Source of the DNA: Planctomycetota bacterium
GTDB taxonomy: Bacteria > Planctomycetota > UBA11346
DNA length: 43,702 nucleotides
Assembly (NCBI GenBank): GCA_013816485.1
Contig: JACDEI010000044.1
Span: 1 to 43,702 of the forward strand
Reading direction: 5' to 3'
Program-made: the position numbers and the translations under genes
Notes under the pieces: model-generated
What the model was told of the DNA's origin: nothing
The model's database searches: none
What the model saw: the letters and a program-made list of their open reading frames with translations, nothing else
Shown: piece by piece, positions 1 through 9,334 of the stretch
Position numbering within the stretch: position 1 is the first letter of the stretch
How the letters are laid out: each line of letters starts with the position of its first letter

Positions 1-82
1 AGAAAGTCGCACTGATCGCCTGCGCCAGGAAGTTACTCATCCGACTCAACACCATCGCCGCAAAAGCGCTCAAACCGACCAC
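1..82 (-). CDS. Possible partial membrane protein running off the left edge
   Basis: A minus-strand frame is open from a stop at 121-119 to the window edge. From a GTG at 82 it reads a hydrophobic stretch (VVGLSAFAAMVLSRM) followed by SNFLAQAISATF; ATGs lie at 55 and 40. The composition fits a membrane segment, and it would lie downstream of the minus-strand peptidase gene in the same direction. Fewer than 28 codons are visible, no ribosome binding site is convincing and no family can be named. It may not be a gene. Confidence 0.22.
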   Translation of the reverse strand, partial: MVGLSAFAAMVLSRMSNFLAQAISATF

Positions 83-145
83 ACAGATCCAGGGAACTAC
101 CGCTTGATCTCTACACAGTCACTTCGTAGTGAAAAATCCTTTTCG

Positions 146-1930
146 TTATTTCCCGTCCTCCGGTTGCTCGACCACGATGACCTTGCGCGACATGCCGGTC
201 AGGCGGGCGAGTTCGCGGCGGAAGAACTGGCCGCCGAAACCGAACTCGTCGCGTGAGGCGGCCTCGGTGAGGAACTTCGCGGCGGCGCTCTTGTCGTTCT
301 CGGCCAGGCAGATCAGCGCCTGGACGTACTTGTTTTCCTGGTCGGCCCCCAGGTCCTCGGCCAGCTTCGCGTTTTCCTTCGCCAGTTCGATCGACTTGAA
401 GGCGGGATCATCGGCCACCACCGCGAGGTAGGCGAGCACGCTGTAGCCCTCGGCGTTGAACTCGAACTCCTTCTTCGACAACACGTCCTCGATCAGGTCC
501 TGCGCCTGTTCGTAACGCACCGCGCCGATGCAGGCGCGTGCGAAGTCGAGGCGGTCAGCGGCATACGACGGGGTGATCTTGCGGCTCTTGCTCGGCTTTT
601 TCGCCTTGGGGTCGTCGGACACCGGCGGGAAGACCTGCTCGAAGAACTCCACCGATTTGGCGTAGTGCTCGGCCTTGCGCTCGGGTTCGCTGACCCAGCG
701 CGCCAGCGTCAGGTGCAGGCGCGCATTGCAGAGGAAGACGTCCTCATCTTTGCCTTTGCCGAGTTCGAGCGCCTTGGCGGCGAACTCCTGCGCCGAATCG
801 AAGTCGAGCCAATCGGTGTAGGCCGCAGTCGCGGCGGCGACGCACTCCTGCGCCGTGCGAGGCTCGATACTCATGACGTAGGCCTTCCAGTCGGGATAGA
901 AGGTTTCTGGCTCGCGACCGAAATATTTCTTGAAGATCCCCATGTTGTCGCCGTCCCAAGCCTTCTTGGTCAGCGCGCCGTAGAAGTTCTCGAACAGTTT
1001 CCGGTGTTTGGCTTTTTCGGCGTAGAGCAGGAAGTGGATCAGCGCCCAACCCTGCGGGTAGTATTCGCCGGTGTATTCGCGCATACCGCGCAACTGGCAC
1101 AGGCGGTTGAGCGACAGGTCGCCCTGTTTGAGCATGCTCTTGAGGTGCCACAGACGGTTGAAGGGAATGGTTTCCAGCGTCATGCCTTTTTCATCACGCA
1201 GCGCACTTTCGAAGAACACCGCCAGACCTTCGTTCGCCCAGGTCGGAACCTCTTCACAGACCTTGTTGATGACCAGATGGGTGCATTCGTGGAACAACGT
1301 GCTCATGGTCTGTTCTGGCGTGCCGGCGTAGAACGCGCGGATGCCGGTGCTCGGGCCCCAGTAGAAATAACCCAGCACGTTGCGACTCATCGGAATGCCG
1401 GCCGCCGCCGATTCCCGCAGGAACTGCTCCTGCGTGGCATAGACCTCGATGTTGATGTTCTTGATCGCGGTCTTGGCGCCGAAGACCTTGGCCAGTTCGT
1501 TGTAGCACTGCTCCATCGCCAAGCCGATCTCCTTGACCAGTTCGGGCGAGACGTTGCTGGTGATGATGAAGTGGCCGGGCTCGGTCTTGTAGACCCAGGC
1601 GTTCTTCCAGTCGCTGGCGAACTTGATGCGCTCGCGCGCCAAGGTCTGGCGTTTCTGGATAGCCTTGAGTCGTGATGGCGAGGTCCAGGTGCCGAGATGT
1701 TTCACGTAGCCCTTGGCTGCGTACATCTCGTCCTCGGGCATCCATTTACCCTTGAAGAGCACCAGACCCTGTTCGCTCTTCTCCTTGAACTCCTGGCTGA
1801 CCAGCCGGCCCTTGTAAAAGACCTTGGCATCAGCGGCTGGCGTCGGCGTGGTGGCCGCCTCGCCAGCAAAAAGTTGGCCCGGCAGCAGCGTCGGTAGGAG
1901 CAACAGAATCAGCAGCAGTCCACGAATCAT
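146..1930 (-). CDS. Secreted gluzincin-type metallopeptidase with TPR-like tail (DUF1570-like)
   Basis: This 594-residue protein begins with a clear signal peptide (hydrophobic residues 4-18, likely cleavage near 22-25). The zinc-peptidase signature HECTH is at 214-218, and a downstream W-x-NEG-x-A segment (about 231-241) supplies the third ligand, probably Glu234. This layout matches peptidase MA / DUF1570-like gluzincins, which are frequent in planctomycetes. The part after about 360 is alpha-helical and TPR-like and may bind partners. The substrate is unknown; the protein is expected in the periplasm or outside the cell. It stands alone, divergent from aspS. The catalytic motif is intact, so activity is likely, but the exact family is inferred from motif and layout. 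Confidence 0.8.
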   Translation of the reverse strand: MIRGLLLILLLLPTLLPGQLFAGEAATTPTPAADAKVFYKGRLVSQEFKEKSEQGLVLFKGKWMPEDEMYAAKGYVKHLGTWTSPSRLKAIQKRQTLARERIKFASDWKNAWVYKTEPGHFIITSNVSPELVKEIGLAMEQCYNELAKVFGAKTAIKNINIEVYATQEQFLRESAAAGIPMSRNVLGYFYWGPSTGIRAFYAGTPEQTMSTLFHECTHLVINKVCEEVPTWANEGLAVFFESALRDEKGMTLETIPFNRLWHLKSMLKQGDLSLNRLCQLRGMREYTGEYYPQGWALIHFLLYAEKAKHRKLFENFYGALTKKAWDGDNMGIFKKYFGREPETFYPDWKAYVMSIEPRTAQECVAAATAAYTDWLDFDSAQEFAAKALELGKGKDEDVFLCNARLHLTLARWVSEPERKAEHYAKSVEFFEQVFPPVSDDPKAKKPSKSRKITPSYAADRLDFARACIGAVRYEQAQDLIEDVLSKKEFEFNAEGYSVLAYLAVVADDPAFKSIELAKENAKLAEDLGADQENKYVQALICLAENDKSAAAKFLTEAASRDEFGFGGQFFRRELARLTGMSRKVIVVEQPEDGK

Positions 1931-1992
1931 TGCAGCCTCCCACCGGATGGGTGGCCATCTAACCCGTGCGGCATGAGAATGCCAGCGGGGCC

Positions 1993-2110
1993 GAATGATG
2001 AATTCAGAATGATGAACGCAGAATGGCGTGTCGCAGGCCTATGGAGGAGATTGGGGGCCAGGAGCGTGGCCGTCCATGCTGCCCGCATCATTCATCATTC
2101 TGCATTCCCA
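1993..2110. repeat. Inverted pair of AATGATGAA-type repeats
   Basis: In the spacer between the peptidase and aspS, bases 1993-2026 contain repeated AATGATGAA and CAGAATG units. Bases 2087-2110 are an inverted match (reverse complement GGGAATGCAGAATGATGAAT...). About 60 bp separate the arms. The arrangement is the same as other inverted repeat pairs in the window, but with an A+T-richer unit. It lies upstream of the aspS start codon and could form a stem in the leader if transcribed. Confidence 0.6.
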
Positions 2111-2181
2111 AGCCGCCCAACGCCTTGCCCCCCCTGGGACCCTTCCTAGAGTCCGCCCCTCCTGAAAACGAGGCCCCTCCC

Positions 2182-3978
<1,797 letters not shown>

Positions 3979-3989
3979 GATTTTGGCCA

Positions 3990-4017
3990 GGGACTCGGGA
4001 CTCGGGACTCGGGACTC
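3990..4017. repeat. Four tandem copies of the 7-bp unit GGGACTC
   Basis: Copies lie at 3990-3996, 3997-4003, 4004-4010 and 4011-4017, directly after the aspS stop. A degenerate continuation reads GAGGCTCGGG. An inverted relative (CCCGAACCCGAGTCCCC) lies near 4169-4185, so the 3979-4200 spacer can fold back on itself. A second short stem, ATGGGCGG pairing with CCGCCCAT, also lies in this spacer. It is not a standard terminator because no T-run follows. Confidence 0.85.
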
Positions 4018-4200
4018 GAGGCTCGGGTTGCGGCCTGACGCTCCTGGTGATGGTCTGGCGGTGCCGCAGTGATGAAGGAAATGGGCGGTCGGCTTGTGCC
4101 GGCCGCTCAATCTTTTAGCGTTCCGCCCATCAATCAGCCAACTGCCCACTGATTGCCCGCACCCACGGCCCGAACCCGAGTCCCCAGCCCCACATTCCCC

Positions 4201-5694
4201 ATGTCCCAACTGCTTGATCTCCTGGATGCCGCGACTGAAGCGCGGGTGAACAATCCGCAACTGCGTCCTTCTGTTCTGGCGTCACTCCGTCTCGGCGCTG
4301 GCGCTGGTTACTTACGCTACGGTCGTCTGACGACCTTCCGCCATGACAGCGAGATCCGTGAGATCATCTCCCAGGGGGAATGCACCCTGAGCGATGACGA
4401 GCAGACCCGCATCACCCTGGAGGCGCGCGACACGCACCAGGTGACCACCGTCGGCGGCCTGACGGCCTACCCGCTCGGCAAGGGCAAGCGCATTCATGGC
4501 GTGCTGCTGGTCGAAGATCCCAAACCCGAGGTCGGCCCCCTGCTCGCGGATCTGTTCCTGCAATGGTGCGCGGTCGCCGAGTTCACCAGCCTGGAGAAGG
4601 CCGAACTGATCGACGAGAACTTCCAACTGCGCGAAGAGATCAAGCAGCAGTTCTCGGACAAGAACATCATCGCAGTGTCCGGTGCCTTCCGCCGCGTGCT
4701 CGAAGCCGCACGTCGCGTCGCCGCCTCGACCGCCACCGTGCTGATCCACGGTGAGACCGGTACCGGCAAGGAACTCATCGCCCGCGTTATCCATGCACAC
4801 AGCAACCGCGCCAACGGACCGTTCGTGGCGATCAACTGCGGTGCGCTCTCCGAGTCATTGCTCGAAAGCGAATTGTTCGGTCACGTGAAAGGCGCCTTCA
4901 CCGGCGCGATCGCCGACCGCAAAGGCAAGTTCGAAGCCGCCAACGGCGGCAGCATCTTCCTCGACGAGATCGGCGAAGTCAGCCCCGCGATGCAGGTGCG
5001 TCTGCTACGCGTGCTGCAAGAGATGGAGATCGAACGCGTCGGCGACACCAAGACGCGCAAACTCGACGTGCGTGTGGTCGCCGCGACGAATCGCGTGCTG
5101 GAGAAGGAAGTCGAAAAAGGCACCTTCCGCGCCGACCTCTACTACCGCCTGAACGTCGTCTACCTGCACATCCCGCCGCTGCGCCAACGTCCAGAAGACA
5201 TCCCGCACCTGGTCGAACACTTCCTCAACATCTACTGCCAACGAAACGTCAAGTTCATCGATTCCATCTCACGCGACGTGCTGGAGGTGCTGACGCGCTA
5301 TCCCTGGCCCGGCAACGTCCGCGAGCTGGAAAACTGCATGGAAAAGATCGTGGTGATGGCTCCCGCCAAGGAGATCACCCCGGATCTGCTGCCGATGTCG
5401 GTAATGGCCTACGACCCGCATCAAGAGAACGACAAGGCCGCCGGCCTGGTGAGCTTCGAAGCGCGCCTGTCGGCCTACATGCAGGCGGAAACCCACACCT
5501 GCTTGGAACGCGGTGGTGCCGATTTGTACGATGTCGTGCGCGCCAAGTGGGAACGCTACCTGTTCGAAGCGGTGCTCAACGCATGCAGCAACAACAAGAG
5601 CCGCGCGGCGCAGATCCTGGGGATCACGCGCAACACGCTCAATACGCGGCTCAAGGAACTGTGTGATGTGAAGCGGCAGTGGACGGTGGAGTGA
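4201..5694 (+). CDS. Sigma-54-dependent transcriptional activator, Fis family, with N-terminal sensory domain
   Basis: A 497-residue enhancer-binding protein that would open sigma-54 RNA polymerase complexes by ATP hydrolysis. An N-terminal region of about 150 residues looks GAF-like and carries no receiver-type phosphorylation site. The central AAA+ domain has Walker A GETGTGKE (184-191), the sigma-54-contacting GAFTGA loop (231-236), Walker [12 protein letters not shown], and the [11 protein letters not shown] and [10 protein letters not shown] segments. The C-terminal Fis-type helix-turn-helix includes [22 protein letters not shown] 4201 is preferred over an upstream TTG at 4153. The presence of GAFTGA means it should contact sigma-54. 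The signal and target promoters are unknown; the next gene starts 34 nt downstream and may be co-transcribed. Confidence 0.93.
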   Translation: MSQLLDLLDAATEARVNNPQLRPSVLASLRLGAGAGYLRYGRLTTFRHDSEIREIISQGECTLSDDEQTRITLEARDTHQVTTVGGLTAYPLGKGKRIHGVLLVEDPKPEVGPLLADLFLQWCAVAEFTSLEKAELIDENFQLREEIKQQFSDKNIIAVSGAFRRVLEAARRVAASTATVLIHGETGTGKELIARVIHAHSNRANGPFVAINCGALSESLLESELFGHVKGAFTGAIADRKGKFEAANGGSIFLDEIGEVSPAMQVRLLRVLQEMEIERVGDTKTRKLDVRVVAATNRVLEKEVEKGTFRADLYYRLNVVYLHIPPLRQRPEDIPHLVEHFLNIYCQRNVKFIDSISRDVLEVLTRYPWPGNVRELENCMEKIVVMAPAKEITPDLLPMSVMAYDPHQENDKAAGLVSFEARLSAYMQAETHTCLERGGADLYDVVRAKWERYLFEAVLNACSNNKSRAAQILGITRNTLNTRLKELCDVKRQWTVE

Positions 5695-5727
5695 GCCTAG
5701 CGCCTCGTTGAGAAAAGGAGGTCGAAG

Positions 5728-6069
5728 ATGTTGCACCTTTTCCCGCGCTGGCATCGCTTCGATTGGGGTCGTTTCACCGACTATTCCCGCTGGGTGATCG
5801 GTGCCGCTCAACATTGTGCTTATGCTGAACAGACTCCGACAATTAATGTCGACCACTTGATCCGGGCGGTGAATCTGGTTCGGGCGGAGCTCTACCGGCC
5901 GGCTACCATGCCCACCGCTCCCATTGCTATGGCTGCACCAAAGCCGTTCTCAAGCGAAGCCCGCGACGTGATCGCATTAGCCTGGAAGATCAAGAATCGT
6001 AGGTGGAACCGTTACCTGCAGGTTGATCACATCGAAGATGCATTGAAGGAACACCGGCGACGGAAATGA
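5728..6069 (+). CDS. Small protein resembling a lone Clp N-terminal (ClpR) domain
   Basis: 113 residues with a very strong ribosome binding site (AAGGAGG at 5716-5722, 5 nt before ATG). Two similar helical units are visible: residues ~25-55 (AAQHCAYAEQTPTINVDHLI) and ~78-110 (DVIALAWKIKNRRWNRYLQV). Each has the ageing-A, then I/V-x-x-xHLI/I-x-x-AL pattern of the double repeat in Clp/Hsp100 N domains. No AAA+ domain is attached, so if the match is right it could be an adaptor or a decoy for Clp recognition. It follows the sigma-54 activator by 33 nt and is probably in its operon. The family call is tentative; it could be another helical small protein. Confidence 0.6.
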   Translation: MLHLFPRWHRFDWGRFTDYSRWVIGAAQHCAYAEQTPTINVDHLIRAVNLVRAELYRPATMPTAPIAMAAPKPFSSEARDVIALAWKIKNRRWNRYLQVDHIEDALKEHRRRK

Positions 6070-6076
6070 GCGCGAC

Positions 6077-6739
6077 TCAAATATCTCCTGCGGTGCGACG
6101 TTTTCGTTCTTCGCTTCGCCATTTCGCAATCGCCGCATGATCCCCGGACATCAACGCCTCCGGCACTTCCAGTCCACGGAACTCACGCGGCCGGGTGTAG
6201 CTCGGATGATCGAACTCGTCGCCGGCGGTGAAGCTGTCCGCCACCGCGCTCTCGGCGTTGCCGAGGGCGCCGGGTTGCAGGCGCGTCACCGCATCGACCA
6301 GCACCAGCGCCGCGAGTTCGCCGCCGCTGATCACTAGGTCGCCGATGGAGAACAGTTCCGGCTGATAGAGTTCGACGATGCGCTCATCAATGCCTTCGTA
6401 GTGGCCACACAGCACGATCAGGTGTGATTCCGCCGCCAGTTCGCGTACGCGCGGCTGGTCGAGCTTGCGGCCCTGCGGGCTGGTCATCAGCAGCTTCGGC
6501 GTGGCGCTCTGCGTCATCAGGTGGTCAAGGCAGCCCGCGATCGGCGGGGCCATCATCACCATGCCTGGACCACCACCGAACGGACGATCATCGACCTTGC
6601 GATGACGACCACCCGCCCACGCACGCGGATCGACCGCGGTGATGTCGATGAGTCCGCGCCGGCGTGCCCGCCCGACGATGCTGCTGTCGAGGTAGGCCTC
6701 GCAGGTGTCGGGGAAGACGGTGACGAGATCGATCTTCAT
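6077..6739 (-). CDS. trmD: tRNA (guanine-37-N1)-methyltransferase
   Basis: Transfers a methyl group from S-adenosylmethionine to N1 of G37 in tRNAs, preventing +1 frameshifting. The 220-residue protein begins MKIDLVTVFPD, has the substrate segment DDRPFGGGPGMVM, and contains the SPOUT trefoil-knot elements LCGHYEGIDERI and SIGDLVISGGELAALVLVDA, all diagnostic of TrmD. Its length is close to the usual 230-250; the C-terminal tail is short. It is usually found with rpsP, rimM and rplS, but here it stands alone, with its 3' end facing the Clp-N-like gene and repeat-filled DNA upstream. Confidence 0.96.
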   Translation of the reverse strand: MKIDLVTVFPDTCEAYLDSSIVGRARRRGLIDITAVDPRAWAGGRHRKVDDRPFGGGPGMVMMAPPIAGCLDHLMTQSATPKLLMTSPQGRKLDQPRVRELAAESHLIVLCGHYEGIDERIVELYQPELFSIGDLVISGGELAALVLVDAVTRLQPGALGNAESAVADSFTAGDEFDHPSYTRPREFRGLEVPEALMSGDHAAIAKWRSEERKRRTAGDI

Positions 6740-6753
6740 GGGAGGATGGCCAC

Positions 6754-6781
6754 GGTGCGGGGTGCGGGGTGCGCGGTGCGG
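6754..6781. repeat. Four tandem copies of a 7-bp unit, GGTGCGG
   Basis: Copies at 6754-6760, 6761-6767, 6768-6774 (GGTGCGC) and 6775-6781 lie just upstream of the trmD start codon on the template side. Copy number and unit length match the arrays at 3990 and 8706, though the unit differs. Confidence 0.8.
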
Positions 6782-6865
6782 CGTTGGGACGACCGTTGCA
6801 ACGCGGGTCGCAGATCAGCGGTTGAGTCTACCGCACGATCCCGAGCCCCGCATGGGCGGTCCACC

Positions 6866-6992
6866 GTGGCACGGGCGTCCCGCCCGTGATCTGGACCCGG
6901 CAATGAATACGCGACTGAGGCAAGCAGATCGTTCCACGTTGACTCTGGCTGCGCTCTAGGTGCTACCCTCACGGGCGAGACGCCCGTGCCAC
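6866..6992. repeat. Inverted pair of GTGGCACGGGCG-type palindromic repeats
   Basis: The left copy (6866-6888) is a near-perfect palindrome with core CGGGCGTCCCGCCCG. The right copy (6969-6992) is the same unit in the opposite orientation (CACGGGCGAGACGCCCGTG). About 80 bp lie between. Both sit in the spacer between trmD and exbD. The layout resembles paired REP sequences (BIMEs). No gene was seen in the 6740-7016 spacer. Confidence 0.9.
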
Positions 6993-7016
6993 GCGACGCC
7001 CCATAGCGCTCAATGC

Positions 7017-7412
7017 CTACCATTCCTCCACCCCAGCCGCGGTGGCGTAATAAATTTCCTGCACGCCCAACTTCCTCAACGCGTCGACCACTTCGATCAC
7101 GCGTCCGTGTTTGGCCTGCTTGTCCGCCAGCAACGTGACCTTGGGCTGTCCTTTCACCACGCCTGCGAGATCGGTGAGTTCCAGCGGTTTGCCTTTGAGC
7201 GTCATCGTACCGCCGGCATCGATCACCAGATCGAGCGTGCCGAGCGCGGGTTTCACTCCGGTGCCGGCCTGTGGCAGCGACACCGGCAGATCGCGGCTCT
7301 GGGCTGCTTGGCTGGCGAGCACGAAATACACCACCAACACCAACGCGATGTCGACCAGCGCGGTGAAGTCGAGGGCACCACGTTGCCCGCCATGTCGCCG
7401 TCTGAGCGCCAT
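7017..7412 (-). CDS. ExbD/TolR-family biopolymer transport protein
   Basis: 131 residues. A short basic N-terminus (MALRRRHGGQRG) is followed by a single membrane helix beginning LDFTALVDIALVLVVYFVLA; its Asp within TALVDIALV corresponds to the conserved proton-channel aspartate of ExbD/TolR. The rest is a small periplasmic domain (beta-alpha, ending near VDALRKLGVQEIYYAT). It is the second gene of a pair with the ExbB/TolQ-like gene, one nucleotide apart. The two should form a proton-driven inner-membrane motor. No TonB or TolA-like partner is in the window, so the energised process is unknown. Confidence 0.9.
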   Translation of the reverse strand: MALRRRHGGQRGALDFTALVDIALVLVVYFVLASQAAQSRDLPVSLPQAGTGVKPALGTLDLVIDAGGTMTLKGKPLELTDLAGVVKGQPKVTLLADKQAKHGRVIEVVDALRKLGVQEIYYATAAGVEEW

Positions 7413-7413
7413 G

Positions 7414-8031
7414 TCAGGCCTTGGCCCCGGCAGCGTAGACCGGCAGATCGGTGGCGGCGTTCTCCAACTCGTCGATCAGGCGTGACGACAGCGCGGACAA
7501 CAACTGGTAGGCGACGTACGAACCGATCGCCACCGCCAAGCCGGCGATGGTGCAGGCGAGCGCCTGGTAGATGCCGGTCGCCGCCACCGCGTGCGTGACG
7601 TTCGCCTGATCACCGACGCTGCCGAAGACCTCCATCAGGCCAGCGACCGTCCCGAGCAGGCCAAGCCACGGCGCGATCTGCGATGCGGTTTGGAGCAAGC
7701 CCAAGCCACGTTCGATGCCCGAGACCTCGCGCTGGGCGGCGGCGAGCGCGGCGGCCCGCATGGTGTCGCCCCCGCGTTCATGCACCGCCAGCCCGCTCTT
7801 GAGCACCCGCGTCATGGCGTCGTCCTCGGTCAGTTCCGCCAGCGCAGCACGCATCCCACCGCGCAGCATGGTGTCGTGGCAGCGTTCACGGACACTCTTG
7901 AAACGTTTGTGCAGTGGCCACAGGCGCCAACTACGCTCGATGACCAAGGTCATGGCCCCCAAGGAGATGAGGGCGATGAACAGGACCGTGAAACCACCGT
8001 GTTCGATGATGGCACGCAACAGAGTGATCAT
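7414..8031 (-). CDS. MotA/TolQ/ExbB proton-channel family protein
   Basis: 205 residues with an N-terminal membrane helix (about 12-32, FTVLFIALISLGAMTLVIE), a cytoplasmic helical segment, and two C-terminal helices. The first contains the family signature region IAPWLGLLGTVAGLMEVF, and the second is ATGIYQALACTIAGLAVAIGSYVAYQLL. It would form the pentameric stator around an ExbD dimer. A GGAAGG ribosome binding site precedes ATG 8031. It is divergent from the FHA gene (112 bp apart) and leads the exbB-exbD operon. TolQ versus ExbB cannot be settled from sequence alone. Confidence 0.92.
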   Translation of the reverse strand: MITLLRAIIEHGGFTVLFIALISLGAMTLVIERSWRLWPLHKRFKSVRERCHDTMLRGGMRAALAELTEDDAMTRVLKSGLAVHERGGDTMRAAALAAAQREVSGIERGLGLLQTASQIAPWLGLLGTVAGLMEVFGSVGDQANVTHAVAATGIYQALACTIAGLAVAIGSYVAYQLLSALSSRLIDELENAATDLPVYAAGAKA

Positions 8032-8143
8032 GAAGCCTTCCAGGCGGCGCGACGGTGTCTCACGCTCGACGGTCTGATTGAATTGGGGCTAGGCACCGGG
8101 TAAAGACCCCTTAGCTGTTAGCGGATAAGCGTTCGGAGTCATC

Positions 8144-8596
8144 ATGACCGATCAGGTTCCCGTACTTCTTGGCACCGCCGGCATGGTCGATGGCGAGTGC
8201 TTCATGTTGGAACGGGGCATGGACATCGTAGTGGGTCGCAGCCGTTCCTGCGATGTCAGTCTGAGACGCACCGCCGCCTACCTCAAGACGCCGCCAGCGC
8301 AGCGCGACAGTGACCACGACTTCAATACCGTCAGCCGACGCCACCTGAAGGTGACCATCAACGAGTCGACCGTCAGCATCCAGGATCTCTCGACCAACGG
8401 CACGTTCTTCAACGGCGAACCGATGCGCGAGCCGCAGAAGGTCGACCTCGCGGTCGGTCCCTGCACCGTGCGCCTGGGTACGCGTGAGAGCTTCCAACTC
8501 CTGCTGCTGTCCAAGGACGATCCGCGGGTGAAGAATGGCCAAGTCGTCAACATGAGTACCAGCAAGGGCCTGTCGGAGTCCGCCGCGACCGAGTGA
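8144..8596 (+). CDS. FHA-domain phosphopeptide-binding protein
   Basis: 150 residues, essentially one forkhead-associated domain. The conserved elements are in order: VVGRSRSCDVSL (~29-40), the SRRHLKV segment (~65-72, Ser-Arg-x-His) and the DLSTNGTFFNG turn (~83-93), which bind phosphothreonine. A charged insertion (LKTPPAQRDSDHDF) separates the first two. No enzyme domain is attached, so it likely acts as a reader partner of a Ser/Thr kinase encoded elsewhere. A GGAG motif sits 5 nt before ATG. The DNA after it (8597-9193) has a 7-bp tandem array and otherwise no recognisable gene. Confidence 0.92.
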   Translation: MTDQVPVLLGTAGMVDGECFMLERGMDIVVGRSRSCDVSLRRTAAYLKTPPAQRDSDHDFNTVSRRHLKVTINESTVSIQDLSTNGTFFNGEPMREPQKVDLAVGPCTVRLGTRESFQLLLLSKDDPRVKNGQVVNMSTSKGLSESAATE

Positions 8597-8705
8597 TAGT
8601 CGCCCGGATCCGAACGTATCGCCATCGGCGACGGAGAGTCGGATTGCCCCATTTTGTGGACGTCGGTGGAGCGGTGCCACGGGTCAGGTGAATCTGAATC
8701 TGGCC

Positions 8706-8733
8706 GTGCGATGTGCGATGTGCGATGTGCGAC
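8706..8733. repeat. Four tandem copies of a 7-bp unit, GTGCGAT
   Basis: Copies at 8706-8712, 8713-8719, 8720-8726 and 8727-8733 (last copy GTGCGAC) lie in the 700-bp gap between the FHA gene and the pseudopilin operon. This is the third array in the window with four 7-bp units. The rest of the 8597-9193 gap shows no supported gene, and no promoter could be assigned with confidence. Confidence 0.85.
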
Positions 8734-9193
8734 GTCGAGCAACAAGCGAATACGGCGCCTCGGGCACGTCCCCGATCACCTGTTTGACTTCAACCCGTCG
8801 GGTCTGCGTGTTGAAAAAATGGTGCTCTTGCCTGATCACGTTTGACTAGCGGCGCTCCGATTTTCGTTTTGCCTGATGTCCGAGGACTCCGCTCCCTGAC
8901 CTGCTCCACGTACGGACAGGCATCGCGGGCCTGGAGCTCGGACATGACGCCGCATCGCCCTTCGCGATAGCGATCAGCATGAGGCGGCACGTCGACGCTC
9001 TCGCACGTTCAGCAGGCGAAGCACGCGTCGGATGCTGGCTGTCCGTAACATCGACGTCAGCGATTCCGGCCCGGTTTTCCCAACATACCTCGCACGATCG
9101 TCGCTTATCGTTTATAGATATTTTCAAGCGATCGTTTCCCGCGCACTTCTGAGCGTCTTCTGGGGAACAACCGCGATACGTGGTAACAGGACC

Positions 9194-9334
9194 ATGAATG
9201 TTGTTTTGCCTTTGTTTGTGTTTTTCACTGTCTGGATAAGCGTCGCTGCCGCGTCTCTAGGGCTGATCCCGCGTCACCGCGGCTTTCATTCCACCATGCT
9301 GGAGCACTTCCATGCGGTCAATGCGGCAGGATGA
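9194..9334 (+). CDS. Possible small membrane protein ahead of the pseudopilin operon
   Basis: 46 residues from ATG 9194, beginning MNVVLPLFVFFTVWISVAAA, which is one hydrophobic helix, followed by a short polar tail. It overlaps the first pseudopilin gene by 23 nt. A weak purine stretch (AACAGG) precedes the start. The frame is open further upstream but less protein-like. No family is recognised; it could be a leader peptide or non-coding. Confidence 0.3.
   Translation: MNVVLPLFVFFTVWISVAAASLGLIPRHRGFHSTMLEHFHAVNAAG

Noticed and set aside
1092..1107. A possible sigma-54 promoter (TGGCAC followed by TTGA)
   Set aside because: The spacing and downstream element do not fit the consensus and it lies inside a coding region.
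665..1675. A 336-codon open frame on the plus strand
   Set aside because: It is antisense to the metallopeptidase, whose frame has a signal peptide and catalytic motifs. Open antisense frames are common in G+C-rich genes.
2023..2181. An N-terminal extension of AspRS
   Set aside because: The extension reads through the inverted repeat, and the family start is at 2182.
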